Below, piece by piece: positions 56,244 through 64,000 of a DNA stretch of 64,000 nucleotides. A program made the translations under genes and the position numbers. The notes under the pieces are model-generated. The model saw only the letters and a list, made by a program, of their open reading frames with translations, was not told the DNA's origin and ran no database searches. How positions within the stretch are numbered: position 1 is the stretch's first letter; each line of letters opens with the position of its first letter. The DNA is from an uncultured Anaerolineae bacterium (GTDB lineage: Bacteria > Chloroflexota > Anaerolineae > J036 > Brachytrichaceae): assembly GCA_938034415.1 (NCBI GenBank), contig CALHLE010000026.1, forward strand, positions 1 through 64,000. The letters run 5' to 3'.

Positions 56244-56924
56244 ATGATTGCCGATTACGCTCGAATCCTGCTGCGGCGTTGGTGGCTGGCGCTGTTGCCG
56301 GTGGCGCTGATCGCGGCGGTCACCCTGTTGACGACGCGGCCCGCGCCGCCGACTTATGTGGTGACGCTGTCGTTCGCAGTCGGCCTAGTGCCGGAGCCGT
56401 TGCGCGAGCAAGCCTATAACTACGACCGCCATTACAACTGGCTGGCGTCGGAATACGTCACGCAAGGCTTCTCATTAATCATCGGCAAGGGCGTATTTGC
56501 CGACAACGTCGCCAGGCGTCTGGCGCGGCGCGATATATCCCTGCCCGCGCCGCTCGCCGGCGCGATTCGTTCCGAGTATCGCTCCAGCGTGCTGGTTGTC
56601 TACGTGTCGTGGCCTGACGCTGAGCAAGCAGCGCAGATTGCCCAGGCCGTGGTGGATGAACTGGACGAGAACTACGAAGCCTACTGGCCACAACTGAAGG
56701 GCGCCGGCGCTTCGCCGGTGCGGCTGATGGATCCGATCGTGCCTGTGCCGACGGCGGCGCCCCTGCGCGACCGCTTTGATTTGCCGGTGCGCCTCGCGCT
56801 CGGCGTGCTCGCCGGAGCGGCCCTGGTTCTGTTGTGGCATTATTTTGACCCGGTGATCAGGGAGCGCCGCGAAATCGAGCGCATGGGGCTGAACATCATC
56901 GGCGAAATTCCTGAGCGGTTCTAG
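56244..56924 (+). CDS. Wzz-like polysaccharide co-polymerase, first
   Basis: A 226-residue protein with an N-terminal helix (about 11-30), a periplasmic-side domain, a second helix near 186-206 and a short cytoplasmic tail ending in IIGEIPERF. This two-helix layout with a Pro-rich segment before the second helix (LMDPIVPVPTAAPLRDRFDLP) is that of Wzz/YveK chain-length regulators. It starts 4 bases after the guanylyltransferase stop (ATG at 56244). Together with the next two genes it forms a split chain-length control module. Confidence 0.8.
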   Translation: MIADYARILLRRWWLALLPVALIAAVTLLTTRPAPPTYVVTLSFAVGLVPEPLREQAYNYDRHYNWLASEYVTQGFSLIIGKGVFADNVARRLARRDISLPAPLAGAIRSEYRSSVLVVYVSWPDAEQAAQIAQAVVDELDENYEAYWPQLKGAGASPVRLMDPIVPVPTAAPLRDRFDLPVRLALGVLAGAALVLLWHYFDPVIRERREIERMGLNIIGEIPERF

Positions 56925-56941
56925 AACCGACCTGCAGAAAG

Positions 56942-57592
56942 ATGGAGTTACAGGATTACATTCAAATCGTCAAACGACGCTGGTGGATCGTCGTGCTGAC
57001 GGCGCTGATCGCGGCGGCCAGCGCGTTCGTCTTCAGCCGGCTGCAGACGCCGATCTACAAATCATCCATGAAGCTGACGATTCAACCGGCGCGCACCGAC
57101 TTCGGCCAAACCCAGGCCGCCAAGCAGTTGTTGTCTTCCTACATTAGCATCATTCGCACCGAGCGCAACGCGGCGGAGGTTGGCAAGCGCTTACAGTTGG
57201 ATTACTCGCCTGCCTACATCTATGGCCAGACGCGCATGGCTGACGACGCTGCCAGCTATGGGGTGGAGATCGAAGTGCGCGATTACGACGGCGAAACGGC
57301 CAATCGCATCGCGCGCGAGTGGGCGCAGTTGTTCGTCGAGTTTCGCAACCGCGACAACGCCAAGCAGCGGCGCGAAGATCGCGTCGAAGCGATCCTGGGT
57401 GATGACCCGCGCTACACGCAGGATTACCCGCGCACCGGTGTGAACACAGCGGCAGGCCTGCTCCTGGGCCTGGCTGCCGGCGCAGCAATTGTGGCGTTGC
57501 TCGAATGGCGTCAGTCCGCGCTGCTCCGCGCGCCGAAGGACGTCGAACGCAATCTGTCGCTGCCTATCGTCGGCGACATCCCGGCTCACTAA
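56942..57592 (+). CDS. Wzz/YveK-like polysaccharide co-polymerase, second
   Basis: A 216-residue membrane protein. MELQDYIQIVKRRWWIVVLTALIAAASAFVF is a typical Wzz N-terminus with its first helix, YKSSMKLTIQP is the following strand, and the second helix is near 165-185. The C-terminus (LPIVGDIPAH) matches the end of the previous Wzz-like protein in style, suggesting tandem duplication and divergence. It precedes the CpsD-like gene by 6 bases, the usual arrangement for a co-polymerase with its tyrosine kinase partner. Confidence 0.87.
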   Translation: MELQDYIQIVKRRWWIVVLTALIAAASAFVFSRLQTPIYKSSMKLTIQPARTDFGQTQAAKQLLSSYISIIRTERNAAEVGKRLQLDYSPAYIYGQTRMADDAASYGVEIEVRDYDGETANRIAREWAQLFVEFRNRDNAKQRREDRVEAILGDDPRYTQDYPRTGVNTAAGLLLGLAAGAAIVALLEWRQSALLRAPKDVERNLSLPIVGDIPAH

Positions 57593-57598
57593 TTCGCC

Positions 57599-58225
57599 AT
57601 GAACCTCATCACGCTCACTGAACCGAAATCCCCCGCTGCCGAGGCATATCGCACGCTGCGCACGAATTTGCACTTTGCGATGCTCGACGCGCCGATGCGG
57701 ACGCTGCTTGTGGCCTCGCCGGATTCCGGCCGGAACGCGGCGAAGGTGCTGGCAAACCTGGGCGTCACGTTGGCGCAAGCCGGAAAGCGCACCATCGCCG
57801 TAGATGCCGATCTGCGCGAACCGGCATTACACATCGCTTTTAGCGTGCCGAACGCAACCGGCCTGGCCGATTGGCTCGCAGGCGGCGCGAACGGCCTGGG
57901 CGAGCCGCCGTTGCGCTCAACGTCGCTGCCTAACCTCAGCCTGCTCACAAGCGGAACGCCGCCGGCTATTCCTGCCGATCTGATCAGCTCAGATCGCATG
58001 ACCTATGCCATCGAGCGACTTGCGAGCATGGCCGACCTGGTCTTGTTCAACGCGCCGCCGCTCGGCTGGGTCAGCGATGCCGCCGTGCTGGCTTCTCGCG
58101 TAGATGGAGTGTTGCTCGTCATCGAAGCCGGCAAGACGCGACTCGATCGTGCGCAGCAAGCCAAGGACATCCTCGCCCGCGCGCATGCGCGGGTGATCGG
58201 CGCGGTGATGCTAGGCGCGAAGTAA
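57599..58225 (+). CDS. CpsD/BY-kinase-like P-loop protein with degenerate ATP site
   Basis: A 208-residue protein aligned by eye with the cytoplasmic bacterial tyrosine kinase CpsD/YwqD. SPAAEAYRTLRTNLHFA is the family N-terminus, and IAVDADLREPALH is the Walker A' motif. The Walker A loop, normally Gly-x-Gly-Lys-Ser/Thr, reads SPDSGRNAAK (about 40-49), losing the Lys and the Ser/Thr. The Walker B Asp before the Pro-Pro is Asn (LFNAPP, about 149). There is no Tyr-rich tail. It is probably a catalytically dead partner or regulator of the two Wzz-like proteins. Confidence 0.85.
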   Translation: MNLITLTEPKSPAAEAYRTLRTNLHFAMLDAPMRTLLVASPDSGRNAAKVLANLGVTLAQAGKRTIAVDADLREPALHIAFSVPNATGLADWLAGGANGLGEPPLRSTSLPNLSLLTSGTPPAIPADLISSDRMTYAIERLASMADLVLFNAPPLGWVSDAAVLASRVDGVLLVIEAGKTRLDRAQQAKDILARAHARVIGAVMLGAK

Positions 58226-58292
58226 CGCTGCGGATCGCACGCCGGCGAGGGGCGCGCGCACCCTATCGAGCTATGTGCGATTGCGCGTCGGG

Positions 58293-58298
58293 TATAAT
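58293..58298 (+). promoter_or_regulatory. Consensus -10 element before the 58313 gene
   Basis: TATAAT 15 bases before the GTG start would yield an mRNA with only a few leader bases, that is, near-leaderless. No matching -35 is obvious. Confidence 0.5.
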
Positions 58299-58312
58299 CG
58301 CGGTGCTAATCC

Positions 58313-59896
58313 GTGGAGAAGGTCCTCGATCGCGTGATACATCGCCCAACCCAAACCGCAGATTACTGGTCCGCCCTCACCATTACTGCGGATGATGCGG
58401 ATTTCCTTTACAGTTTCATTCTTGAAGCGGGAAAGCCTCAGCGCATCGCCGATCTGGCGCTGGCGCTTGTCCGCCACCGTGTTGACCAAGAGAATGCTGC
58501 GCTGCGCCGCCAATGGTCTGATAACAACGTCTACCAACCGAAGAAGCGTTATGCAATTGGGGAAAGACTGGTCTTCCCGGCGCTGAAGTTTGCTTCCGGC
58601 CAAGTCGTTGGGGTGCGTCCGGGCAATAACCCAGACCTGGGTGAGTTCGAAGTCATCTCCGTGCAGTTCGACGATGGCCGGCGCCGCGAATTTGCGGCCA
58701 ACTACCATCGCCCGCATCGTCTGAACGATGAAGATGCGACAGCGCTTTTCGATTCAGCATCGCTTCAATCGCCTGAAGCGTTGTACGAGGCGTACGGCCG
58801 ATACGTCGTTGCCGCGCTAGAAGCCGCGCTTGAGGGCAACCGCGAATTCATCCGCATCGGCGATGAGTGGTTCCTGCGCGCCCTCATGGCTGAAGTGAAC
58901 ATCGGCCACCTGAACTTGGCGGAAGCGGTGCTCGATATGGCGAACGGTGGGCCGCTGACGACGGATGTGATTCTGCGCGATTTGGGGTTGCCGCCGGACG
59001 TAAGCGCTAACGTGCAGGAAGTCTCGCTGAATAGCGCGCTGGCCGCGGATCCGCGCTTCGACGAAGTCAGCTTGAACGACACGCCGGCTTGGTTCCTTCG
59101 GCGGTTGGAGCCGGTAGAGGCGCGAGAGATGCCGGAAGTGTTGCGCGCCGAACGGCCATCGGGGCGCGCCGCGCTAAGCCCTGAACTTGCCGCGCTGGCC
59201 TATGAGCTGGACGATGAGCTGGAGTTCGACGAAGCAGCGCCGGTGTCGCCGGCGCAGAGCGCCACGCTTATCCTAACCTATCCGCACCGCCGCGCCGGCA
59301 CGCTGGGGTGGTCGCGCGCCGCAGCGTCCGTTTTGCCGCAGTCGCGCAAGCCGCGCATCCCGATGCGCTTCAAAGACCGCTTGACGCAGAAAGAGATGAC
59401 CGTGTGGTTGGTGCGCGAAGGGCGCTACATTTGGGGGCTGGGTGACTGGTTCAAGGCCAATGACCTCCCCGCCGGCGCCTACATCGAACTGGCGCGCAGC
59501 GACGCCGAAAACGTCGTGTGGATAGACTATCGCCGGCGAAGGCCCAAGCGCGAGTGGGTGCGCGTGGCCAGCGTGCGCGATGGCCGGCTGTGCCTGGAGA
59601 CGGCGCAGCGCGCGGTAGCGTGCGAGGTAGATGAGCTGATGTCCGTGTTCGTGGATGACCCACGCGCGCTAGATGTGCTGCGCGCCGAGCGACGGCGCGA
59701 CCCCTTGCAAGCAGTGCGCGAGGCCTTCCCCGAGATCGCCAAGCTGAGTCCACAGGGCAACGTGCACGCCCGGACGCTCTACGCGGTGGTGAACGCGATC
59801 ACGCGCAGCACGCCGACCGACGTGTTCGCGGCATTGGCGGCGAGCGGCGCGTATGTGCCGGTGGGAGACAACTACTGGCATCTGGGCGAGCGTTGA
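58313..59896 (+). CDS. Uncharacterised protein with winged-helix-like C-terminus
   Basis: A 527-residue soluble protein that I cannot assign to a named family. The GTG at 58313 fits the nearby -10 box. The N-terminal 150 residues include a helix-rich part and a small beta-rich region (IGERLVFPALKFASGQVVGV, FEVISVQFDDGRRREF). An Ala/Glu-rich linker lies around 290-330. A second beta-rich module spans 345-450. The end, LYAVVNAITRSTPTDVFAALAASGAYVPVGDNYWHLGE, looks like a winged helix of the HARE/RpoE-delta kind, suggesting a transcription or DNA-linked role. The next gene is similar in style, so they may act together. Confidence 0.65.
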   Translation: MEKVLDRVIHRPTQTADYWSALTITADDADFLYSFILEAGKPQRIADLALALVRHRVDQENAALRRQWSDNNVYQPKKRYAIGERLVFPALKFASGQVVGVRPGNNPDLGEFEVISVQFDDGRRREFAANYHRPHRLNDEDATALFDSASLQSPEALYEAYGRYVVAALEAALEGNREFIRIGDEWFLRALMAEVNIGHLNLAEAVLDMANGGPLTTDVILRDLGLPPDVSANVQEVSLNSALAADPRFDEVSLNDTPAWFLRRLEPVEAREMPEVLRAERPSGRAALSPELAALAYELDDELEFDEAAPVSPAQSATLILTYPHRRAGTLGWSRAAASVLPQSRKPRIPMRFKDRLTQKEMTVWLVREGRYIWGLGDWFKANDLPAGAYIELARSDAENVVWIDYRRRRPKREWVRVASVRDGRLCLETAQRAVACEVDELMSVFVDDPRALDVLRAERRRDPLQAVREAFPEIAKLSPQGNVHARTLYAVVNAITRSTPTDVFAALAASGAYVPVGDNYWHLGER

Positions 59897-59912
59897 AACA
59901 TACGAGCATGCG

Positions 59913-60329
59913 ATGAAGCTTTTGCGACCAACCGAGAACACGCCGTTTCACATTGACTATTCCTGGTTTGAAAAGAACGGCCAGGATGTCAACGTGCTGA
60001 TCTACAAATGTCTGACGCCGGAGCAACAGGAACGGCTAGCTGGTTTGCCGGCCGATGAAGCACTTGACTTTGTTGACGAAGCGACCGGCGAGGTGCGGCG
60101 CGTGACGCGCGCACTGCAGATGATTCGCGCCGAGCGCGCCGGCGATGCGACGTTCATCAGTGCGCGTCTGCCTTTGGCCGAATCCGTCTTCCGCGTCTTT
60201 TTGCTTAACGACAATGAGCCGTTGACGCCGATCGAGCTGGCAGCGCGCATCGGGCGCAAACCTTCTGAGATCCTCGCTCAACTTGGCGGCCGCGCTGTTT
60301 ATAATGGCATACGGCCGATTATGAACTAG
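59913..60329 (+). CDS. Uncharacterised small protein, possible HTH C-terminus
   Basis: A 138-residue protein, start ATG at 59913 (MKLLRPTENTPFHIDYSWF); the frame from 59853 overlaps the previous gene and is rejected. The C-terminal PLTPIELAARIGRKPSEILAQLGGRAVYNGIRPI has helix-turn-helix spacing. The middle contains CLTPEQQERLAGLPADEALDFVDEATGEVRRV. No named family is recognised. It is cotranscribed with the 58313 gene (16-base gap). Its stop codon TAG shares its last base with the first base of tRNA-Arg, so the tRNA is likely cut from the same transcript. Confidence 0.7.
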   Translation: MKLLRPTENTPFHIDYSWFEKNGQDVNVLIYKCLTPEQQERLAGLPADEALDFVDEATGEVRRVTRALQMIRAERAGDATFISARLPLAESVFRVFLLNDNEPLTPIELAARIGRKPSEILAQLGGRAVYNGIRPIMN

Positions 60330-60402
60330 CCCCCGTAGCTCAATCGGATAGAGCAGGGCACTTCTAATGCCGAGGTTGTGAGTTCGAGTCTCGCCGGGGG
60401 CG
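60329..60402 (+). tRNA. tRNA-Arg (anticodon UCU)
   Basis: A cloverleaf can be folded by eye: acceptor GCCCCCG/CGGGGGC, D-arm GCTC...GAGC, anticodon stem GGGCA/TGCCG around CTTCTAA (anticodon TCT), a 5-base variable region and T-arm GTGAG-TTCGAGT-CTCGC. Discriminator is G and CCA is not encoded (CCT follows). Pair 27-43 is a G-G mismatch at the base of the anticodon stem. The TCT anticodon reads AGA/AGG codons, which are rare in this GC-rich segment. Confidence 0.95.
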
Positions 60403-60777
60403 CCTTTGGCTGTCCTCTATGCTCGTTGCCCACCCGTTCTAAGTCTTGCCCGCCCCGCCGCTGCCCTGGCCTCAAGGCGCAAACGGCCGATGTGTTCGGC
60501 GAAGTCGCCCCTTGGTGGTAGCGCTTGTTGCTGCATGCTGTCAGCCTGGCGCTGATCGTCCTGCTTTGGTTATCGTTGCGCCGTCTGCCTGCTCATATGT
60601 AGAGCGGCTGAAGCCGCAGGCCAGAGGACTTGGCAGTGCGGCTTATCGGGATCGACCGCACGCTGGCGCATGGTGACCGCCCATGCCGTTGTCGCGTGTG
60701 CCACCATTCATGCTTGTCACAATGCGCTAGTTGAGATACTCTCGGAGGCATTCTTCCACCACACGGAGTGACACATC
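60403..60777. other. Intergenic stretch between tRNA-Arg and xylB
   Basis: About 375 bases without a credible gene. One frame encodes a short Leu-rich stretch (LLLHAVSLALIVLLWLSLRR) near 60527-60590 that could be a membrane-segment remnant, but it has no start context. No terminator with a T-run was seen after the tRNA. A GGAG lies 12 bases before the xylB ATG (60763-60766). Confidence 0.4.
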
Positions 60778-62307
60778 ATGACGCTGCTTGGCATTGACCT
60801 AGGCACGACTGCCGTCAAAGCGTTGCTCATCAACGAAAGTGGCGATACGCTGGCCAGCGCGACGGTCGAGTATCCGCTTAGCACGCCGCGCCCGCTGTGG
60901 AGCGAACAGGACCCTGCCGACTGGTGGCGCGGAACGAGCGAAGCAATTCGCCAGGTCCTGGCGAAGGCCGGCGTCTCGGGTCGAGATGTGCGCGGCATCG
61001 GCTTGAGCGGCCAGATGCACGGGCTGACCCTGCTCGACCGCGCCGGCCAGGTGCTGCGCCCGGCAATCCTGTGGAACGACCAGCGCACCGCAGCGCAGTG
61101 CGATGAGCTGGTGCGACGCGCGGGCGGGCCGATGCGCACCCGCGAACTCATCGCCAATATCCCCAGCCCCAGTTACACCGCGCCGAAGCTGCTCTGGGTG
61201 CGCAAGCACGAGCCGGATGTCTACGCGCGCGTGGCGCATGTGTTGTTGCCCAAAGACTACATCCGCTACAAGCTCAGCGGTGAATTCGCCACCGAGGTTG
61301 GCGACGCTACTGGCATGGGCTTGCTCGACGTGCGGCATCGCCGCTGGTCGGATGAGATGTTGGCTTTGCTGGACATTCCGCGCGAGTGGCTGCCGTTGTG
61401 CGCCGAGTCGCACGAGCCGACGGCGCAGGTGAGCGACGCGGCGGCGCGCGAGACCGGCTTGGCTGCCGGCACGCCTATCGTCGGCGGCAGCGGCGACCAG
61501 CCGGCGGCGGCCGTCGGGCTAGGCTCGGTGCGCGAGGGCATCGTCAACGTCACGCTCGGCACGTCGGGCGTCGTGTTTGCGTCGGTGGAGCACTACCCGC
61601 CGATCCGCGACACGGCCATCGAAGTGTTCTGCCACGCCGTGCCGGAGACCTGGTTCTTCATGGGGGTGATGCTCTCTGCCGGCGGCAGCCTGCGCTGGCA
61701 TCGCGATGTGATCGCCAACGGCCATCCGGTTCTCGTGGCGCAGCGCGATGCCGTTGAGCCATACGACGCGCTGCTCAGCAGCGCTGCTGAGGCGCCGATC
61801 GGGGCAGAGGGGCTGATCTTTTTGCCTTACCTGACCGGCGAGCGCACGCCGCATCGCGACTCGCTGGCGCGCGGCGCATTTGTCGGCCTGACGCTGCGCC
61901 ATACACAAGCGCATCTCGCCCGTGCGGTGGTCGAGGGCATCAGCTTCGGCCTGCGCGACTCGATCGAGTTGATGCGTGAACTGGGTTTGCATGTGAACGA
62001 GGTGCGCGCGGCCGGCGGCGGGGCGCGCAGCGCAATCTGGCGGCAGATGCTGGCCGACATCTTTCAAGCCGACATCACGCTGGTCAATTCGACAGAGGGC
62101 GGGGCGTTCGGCGTAGCATTGTTGGCCGGCGTGGGCATTGGCCTGTGGCGCAATACGCGCGAGGCTTGCGACGCCGTGATCCGCGTGACTTCGCGCACGT
62201 CGCCCAGCGAGGACTCCGCCGTATTGCGTCGCTACGACGAAGCCTATGCGCGCTTCCGCGAAGCCTATCCGGCGCTGAAGCCGATCTTTGCGCGAGCTGC
62301 GCAGTGA
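60778..62307 (+). CDS. xylB: Xylulokinase
   Basis: A 509-residue FGGY kinase phosphorylating D-xylulose or a related ketose. LGIDLGTTAVKALLINESGD is the phosphate loop, and GLSGQMHGLTLLDRAGQVLRPAILWNDQRTAAQCDEL is the XylB-type substrate block. PSYTAPKLLWVRKHEP, the DYIRYKLSGEFATEVGDATGMGLLDV region and the C-terminal VRAAGGGARSAIWRQMLADIF complete it. It is the first of three co-directional genes (kinase, triosephosphate-isomerase-family, aldolase), so its true substrate may be a deoxy-ketose or rare ketose, not xylulose. Confidence 0.92.
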   Translation: MTLLGIDLGTTAVKALLINESGDTLASATVEYPLSTPRPLWSEQDPADWWRGTSEAIRQVLAKAGVSGRDVRGIGLSGQMHGLTLLDRAGQVLRPAILWNDQRTAAQCDELVRRAGGPMRTRELIANIPSPSYTAPKLLWVRKHEPDVYARVAHVLLPKDYIRYKLSGEFATEVGDATGMGLLDVRHRRWSDEMLALLDIPREWLPLCAESHEPTAQVSDAAARETGLAAGTPIVGGSGDQPAAAVGLGSVREGIVNVTLGTSGVVFASVEHYPPIRDTAIEVFCHAVPETWFFMGVMLSAGGSLRWHRDVIANGHPVLVAQRDAVEPYDALLSSAAEAPIGAEGLIFLPYLTGERTPHRDSLARGAFVGLTLRHTQAHLARAVVEGISFGLRDSIELMRELGLHVNEVRAAGGGARSAIWRQMLADIFQADITLVNSTEGGAFGVALLAGVGIGLWRNTREACDAVIRVTSRTSPSEDSAVLRRYDEAYARFREAYPALKPIFARAAQ

Positions 62308-62441
62308 ACTTGTCAATTCGATTCGTTGCGCTTAAAAATCGCGCAAAGAACCATGCCGCTGTTGCATCGGCGTTGCCGTTGCGCGATAGCGAATCTGCAA
62401 GGCGTTGAGACGTCGCTTGCACGGACGAAGCATCCTGCGCT

Positions 62442-63206
62442 GTGTTTCTCTTCGGCACAAACTTGAAGATGCATCAGACGCCGCAGCAGACGCAGGCGTT
62501 CCTGCGGGCGCTGCGCGAGCGCGTCGCGGGCGTGCCAAAGATCGAGCGCGCGAGCTTGTGGGTGATTCCACCGTTCACATCCATTGCTGCGGCGGCGGAA
62601 GCTGCGCAAGGCTCCGGCATCCGAATCGGCGCGCAGAACATGCACTGGGCGGATGAAGGCGCATTCACCGGCGAGATTTCGCCGCTCATGCTCAAGGCCT
62701 GCGGAGCTGAATTCGTCATGCTCGGCCACGCCGAGCGCCGCGCGCTGTTTGGCGAGAGCGATGAGATGTTGAATAAGAAGGTGCTGGCTGCGGCACGGCA
62801 TGGCTTGGGCGTGATGTTGTGCGTGGGCGAGCCGGCCGCCATCAAAGCAGCCGGCGCCGGCGAGGACTACGTGGCGCAGCAGTTGAAACTGGCCCTGCGC
62901 GGTCTTCCTGCTCCGAATCACCTCCAAGTCCTCTATGAGCCGTTGTGGTCGGTCGGCGAGGGCGGCACAGCAGCCGATCCGGATTACGTCGGCGCAGCGT
63001 TCGACAACATCCGTCGTGTGTTGTGCAAAATTTTCGGCCTGGCGGGCGAGCGCGTCCCGATCCTCTATGGCGGCAGTGTGGACGCGACGAATTGCGCCCG
63101 ATACGCGCGCTTGCCCAACGGGAGCGGCATGGGGGTAGGGCGCGCCGGCTGGAACGTAGATAGTTTCGTCGCCGTGTTGGCCAACGCGCTCGCGGCGCTG
63201 GATTGA
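62442..63206 (+). CDS. Triosephosphate-isomerase-family protein
   Basis: A 254-residue TIM barrel with catalytic residues in place: Lys in GTNLKMHQT (about 10), His in LGHAERR (about 94) and Glu in YEPLWSVGEGG (about 166); the phosphate loop is YGGSV. Several positions depart from glycolytic TpiA: GTNLKM instead of Gly-Asn-Trp-Lys-Met, GHAERR instead of GHSERR, and SVGEGG instead of the usual Ala-Ile-Gly-Thr-Gly. They recall tetrose-phosphate isomerase paralogues such as EryH. The start is GTG at 62442. Position between a sugar kinase and an aldolase supports a catabolic isomerase. Confidence 0.85.
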   Translation: MFLFGTNLKMHQTPQQTQAFLRALRERVAGVPKIERASLWVIPPFTSIAAAAEAAQGSGIRIGAQNMHWADEGAFTGEISPLMLKACGAEFVMLGHAERRALFGESDEMLNKKVLAAARHGLGVMLCVGEPAAIKAAGAGEDYVAQQLKLALRGLPAPNHLQVLYEPLWSVGEGGTAADPDYVGAAFDNIRRVLCKIFGLAGERVPILYGGSVDATNCARYARLPNGSGMGVGRAGWNVDSFVAVLANALAALD

Positions 63207-63209
63207 ACG

Positions 63210-64000
63210 ATGCAAAACCTCTGGAACGATGCTGAAGCTGAAACCTTCGTGGGCGACCTGGCTCAGCGGGTCTATACGTCGCGCTTGCTGGGGCGTGAGC
63301 CGGCGCTGGTGTTGCACGGTGGGGGCAACACCTCGGTGAAGACGCGCGCGCGCAACGTCTTCGATGAGGAGGAGGACATCCTCTACGTTAAAGGCAGCGG
63401 CTGGGACCTGGCGACGATTGAGGCGGCGGGCTTTGCGCCACTGCGCTTGCAACCGACCGCGCGGCTGGCCCAGTTACCTCATCTTGCCGACACCGAGATG
63501 ATGCGTTTGCTGCGCAGCTATGCCGTTGAACCCAGCGCCCCCGCGCCTTCGGTCGAAGCCGTCTTGCATGCCATCTTGCCCTATAAGTTTGTGGATCACA
63601 CTCACGCAGATGCACTGCTGACCATCACCAACACGCCGGATGGCGAACGCCGCGTGCGCGAGTTATACGGCGACGCCGTGCTGATCGTGCCCTACGTCAT
63701 GCCAGGCTTTGCGCTGGCTAAGGCATGCGCCGAGCAGTTCGCCGCGTGCACTAACAAGGACGACCTCGTCGGCATTGTGCTGATGCAGCATGGGCTGGTC
63801 ACTTTTGGCGATACAGCGCGCCAGGCCTATGCGCGAATGATTGATTTGGTGACGCAGGCGGAGGAATACATCGCGCAGCATGGCTGTTGGCGCGTGACCT
63901 TTCCGCCGGCGCAGCGGAGCGACCGGCCCGTGCGAGTAGTGCTGGCCGAATTGCGCCGCGCCGTGTCTGATGCGGCCGGTGCGCCGATGATCCTGACCGC
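63210..64000 (+). CDS. Class II aldolase, probably N-terminal half of aldolase/dehydrogenase (incomplete)
   Basis: The frame is open to the window end (263 codons seen). It shows the class II aldolase pattern: LVLHGGGNTSVKTRA (phosphate loop), LYVKGSGWDLATIEAAGF, a catalytic acidic residue region TARLAQLPHLADTEMM, the zinc His pair in VDHTHADALL, and a later His in LMQHGLVTFG. The extra length before the end and the LAELRRAVSDAAGAP region fit the bifunctional rhamnulose-phosphate aldolase/short-chain dehydrogenase type rather than a lone FucA. It follows the isomerase by 3 bases. Cleavage would give dihydroxyacetone phosphate and an aldehyde. Confidence 0.82.
   Translation, partial: MQNLWNDAEAETFVGDLAQRVYTSRLLGREPALVLHGGGNTSVKTRARNVFDEEEDILYVKGSGWDLATIEAAGFAPLRLQPTARLAQLPHLADTEMMRLLRSYAVEPSAPAPSVEAVLHAILPYKFVDHTHADALLTITNTPDGERRVRELYGDAVLIVPYVMPGFALAKACAEQFAACTNKDDLVGIVLMQHGLVTFGDTARQAYARMIDLVTQAEEYIAQHGCWRVTFPPAQRSDRPVRVVLAELRRAVSDAAGAPMILT

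Noticed and set aside
60446-60676. A 76-codon frame after tRNA-Arg
   Set aside because: No family resemblance or start signal, and composition is unlike neighbouring proteins.

Overview
The window reads as a chromosomal segment of a GC-rich bacterium, most likely of the phylum Chloroflexota (Anaerolineae-like). This is inferred from gene style, not from a marker tree. The supporting traits are a PASTA serine/threonine kinase carrying an extra C-terminal beta-sandwich, O-antigen-ligase/TPR fusions, a SpoVS homologue without other sporulation genes, many Arg/Ala-rich proteins and a T-box upstream of trpS. No phage, insertion sequence, CRISPR array or rRNA was seen. Coding density is high. Three broken genes (a DnaB fragment at the left edge, a Gfo/Idh/MocA remnant and an SDR epimerase remnant) show local gene decay.

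Layout. 1-900: helicase fragment and a small unknown protein. 0.9-6.6 kb: three D-Ala-D-Ala-ligase-like ATP-grasp enzymes interleaved with GNAT-type acetyltransferases, then a cystathionine gamma-synthase-type PLP enzyme. This is the least explained enzymatic cluster here. 6.6-13.8 kb (minus): murJ, mfd and a PASTA kinase. 14.0-16.9 kb (minus): glpK and trpS behind a T-box riboswitch with a UGG specifier. 17-22.9 kb (plus): small membrane protein, galactokinase, sugar epimerase, ComEC and a Xer-like recombinase. 23-27.4 kb: RRM RNA-binding protein with a long leader, TPR protein, ndk, gltX. 27.4-35.7 kb (minus): subtilase, queG, S9 peptidase, icd, argJ. 35.9-37.6 kb: ilvD. 37.7-40.3 kb (minus): spoVS, a coiled-coil membrane protein, a DUF454 protein. 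40.7-43.4 kb: membrane proteins and an EamA exporter. 43.5-47.8 kb (minus): SDR pseudogene, cobalamin-binding protein, Gfo/Idh/MocA oxidoreductase, gcvPA, gcvH. 47.9-58.2 kb (plus): a surface polysaccharide locus (Wzy/WaaL-TPR, WecA-like transferase, UDP-sugar dehydrogenase, GDP-mannose pyrophosphorylase, two Wzz-like proteins, a degenerate CpsD-like ATPase) with dprA embedded. 58.3-60.4 kb: two uncharacterised proteins and tRNA-Arg(UCU). 60.8-64 kb: xylulokinase, a triosephosphate-isomerase-family protein and a class II aldolase cut by the window end.

How the parts fit. The polysaccharide genes cover lipid-linked initiation, precursor synthesis, polymerisation/ligation and chain-length control. 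The last three genes look like one sugar-catabolic operon (kinase, aldolase, triose isomerase). ComEC and DprA suggest DNA uptake capacity. The most unusual individual signals are the ATP-grasp/GNAT cluster, the CpsD-like protein without a usable P-loop, ComEC with an eroded metallo-beta-lactamase domain, the Xer protein with His in place of the catalytic Lys, and glpK placed directly behind T-box-controlled trpS.
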